Assembly: GCA_013396995.1 (NCBI GenBank)
Contig: VWZP01007923.1
Location: forward strand, 124,001 to 188,000
DNA: 64,000 nt
Direction of reading: 5' to 3'
Source: Dicaeum eximium
Lineage: Eukaryota; Chordata; Aves; Passeriformes; Dicaeidae
Below, in pieces: positions 62,301-64,000 of the stretch. Under the pieces are notes generated by a model, which did no database searches, was not told where the DNA came from, and saw nothing but the letters and a program-made list of their open reading frames with translations. A program made the translations under genes and the position numbers. The stretch's first letter is position 1, and each line of letters begins with the position of its first letter.

Positions 62301-63919
62301 GAATAACAGGCACATTAAAAATATTTTCATCTGATTTTAAAGATATTTTTAAAAGTAATGATGCTTTTAACCCCATTTGGGATTAGGTTTTTAGGAGCAA
62401 GAGAGTAGAATTTGAATGCATTCAATAGGAAGATGCAATGAACAGGCCATATTTAACTAGTGACGTGTTAAGTCTAGGAAGTATGAGGGATGGTGAAATT
62501 TAGATGGGAAGCAGCTTCTGTACATCTCTGTTTACCAATTTACAGTGTGCAATAAAGGAAACAAACAAAAAATCAGAAAAAATAGCCAAATATAATTTTG
62601 ATACTAATAGACTGATAACTTAATAGACTATGAATTTAGATACTTTAATAGGATGCAAATGGACACCAAACTAGAAGAATTCATTTTCCCCTGCTTCTCC
62701 TTGCTTCAGTTTGCAGACAGCCTTAGACAGCAGGAAGACCAATAGCATGTAGCGCCTGTGTGTTGCTCAGACAAACTTAGAAAAACATACATAAACCAAA
62801 CTAGAAAGACTCTATTTCTGAAGTGAAAAAGTGGAACAGCATCTATGAATTCATAGGCTCAGGGATTAAAATGGATTTTAACAAGGAAACACCATCTCTG
62901 ATTATTGGATAGAGATTGTTAACCTTTCTCAAATAATATAGGTTACTCCGATTTCCGCAAATAGTTTGTAACTGGTAAATCCATTTTACCATCTGGCTAA
63001 ATAGAATAATAGGATCTAGTTATTTGTTGTGTAGAGCAGGAAACTATATATGGCATAAAAAGCACAATTCAACAGAGCAAAAATTCTTGCTTATTTTCAG
63101 GTTATATTAAAGTCAGTAATAAAATATTTTATTTAAACAATTAAGTATTAGCCTAAGTATCACTTTCAAGAGTTCAGAGAGGATAGGCTTACATCTCAAA
63201 ATGCATGCTATTGATGTTGCAGAACATTAGCATTTTAGGCTAGCTGACAGGGAAAACAAGGCCATGAGTGGCTGGCACTTTGTGTACAAATGCAAAAAAG
63301 ACCAAAGAGCTGCAGAAGTAGGCACCACAGACTGTTTCCCTGAGGTTGTAGGAAATGTAGCAGGGGAAGGAGGCCCTTAGCAAGTAAATCACAGCACACT
63401 GGTCATGCAGAGGAGGAAAAGCATCCTCATGGCTGGTATTGTTAATGAGGAAGTTACTGTTTCCTGACCTTGAGTTTCTTGAAACCTTGCTGTTTAGAAG
63501 TCCTGAAGATCTAAAATATTGTCTGTTAAGATCAGAGAAAGGGATGGGTGTGGCTAAGGAAGGACTGTGTGGCTTGCTGTCTTGTTTTGCTTTTAATAGA
63601 TATGGTTTTCCCTTAAACTTCAGGCAGACTTGGGTTAGTTTTTTAGACAATGATGAAGTCTGAGGACTCCAATACACAGTGACCTTTGACATGATCATAT
63701 TGACTGCTTGTTTGTGATGTAGTGACTAAACATGTTGTCCTTGCCTACTCTTACTGGCGACACAAAAGCTAATTGCTGTGAGCTAGTTCCTTGGTGAAGA
63801 GGCATGCGCTGTTGAGATTTTAATATTAAGAAGCAAAATCACAGATAATTCCATTGTATAGGCCTAATCTCTTCCTAAGGTTGTTGAACATGTACTATAA
63901 GAAAATATAAACATTTTCA
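59351..63919. other. Gene-free sequence with one small tandem repeat
   Basis: No supported gene. The largest ORF in the window (152 codons, minus, 63240-63698) lies here but has no recognised domain and overlaps a 74-codon ORF on the other strand. The repeat at 59582-59655 and a T-run at about 60907-60920 are the only structures seen. Confidence 0.5.
59582..59655. repeat. 30-bp-period tandem repeat
   Basis: TAGAAGATTTAGTTAGAAA occurs at 59594-59612 and 59624-59642, with shorter TTAGTTAGA and AGTTAGA units on either side. Confidence 0.85.
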
Positions 63920-64000
63920 GAGAATCATAGAATATGCTCAGTTGTGAGAGACCCACAAAGATCATCAAGTCCAACTCCTGGCACTGCATAGGACCATCCC
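63920..64000 (-). mobile_element. CR1 LINE 3' end, cut by the window edge
   Basis: Plus-strand AGAATCATAGAAT is followed by CTCAGTTGTGAGAGACCCAC, AAGATCATCAAGTCCAACTCC and GGCACTGCATAGGACC-type sequence, the reverse complement of an avian CR1 3' end. The 3' end is at the left, so the element is on the minus strand and continues past the right end of the window. Confidence 0.88.

Noticed and set aside
63240..63698. 152-codon minus-strand ORF, the longest ATG-started frame in the window
   Set aside because: No recognisable domain, overlapped by an ORF on the other strand, and about one open frame of this length is expected by chance in 64 kb of such DNA. No splice-like boundaries were convincing.
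1..64000. tRNA, rRNA or other classical RNA genes
   Set aside because: No tRNA-type internal promoter boxes with a matching cloverleaf, and no rRNA-like sequence, were recognised by eye; weak or diverged RNA genes cannot be excluded.

Overview
The window looks like non-coding, AT-rich nuclear DNA from a bird. Three fragments carry the hallmark 3' end of the avian CR1 LINE family. A 604-bp solo LTR matches the common avian ERVL-type LTR layout that I know from memory. Base composition, scattered homopolymer and G/T- or A/C-rich tracts, and the absence of any run of long ORFs fit an avian intergenic or intronic region. There is no sign of bacterial or phage gene organisation. Three single-base 'n' characters (34970, 46522, 48951) mark contig joins in a draft assembly.

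Layout. 1-4500: mostly unique AT-rich sequence with one candidate minus-strand exon (1130-1456) and a 19-bp-arm hairpin (3303-3344). 4519-4601: a pure CCTCTT hexamer array. 9222-9424: a strongly G/T-skewed tract. 12789-13137: an LTR-like remnant with a poly(A) signal. 18345 onward: a poly(T) tract preceded, on the minus strand, by a poly(A) signal, possibly a retrocopy. 20603-20642: an exact 20-bp tandem duplication. 22499-22527: a five-run C tract. 24899-24974: a TA/TG microsatellite. 26358-26961: the ERVL-type solo LTR, minus strand. 35000-35480: a candidate conserved block with a perfect CArG box. 40335-40402: a candidate 68-nt acidic exon. 41540-41610, 46180-47035 and 63920-64000: CR1 fragments, all minus strand. 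48465-48760: a local GC-rich island. 58180-59350: the best candidate regulatory sequence, with duplicated TGACAGCTGT and clustered homeodomain core sites.

No confident protein-coding gene is visible. Almost all ORFs are short, overlap on both strands, and look like chance open frames. The two exon candidates are proposals resting on splice-like signals plus open frame, not on recognised homology.

The firmest result is an assembly artefact. An identical 311-bp segment lies on each side of the 'n' at 46522, which is best read as an uncollapsed contig overlap. I did not find a convincing new biological system here; the regulatory candidates, hairpins and retrocopy-like tract deserve follow-up.
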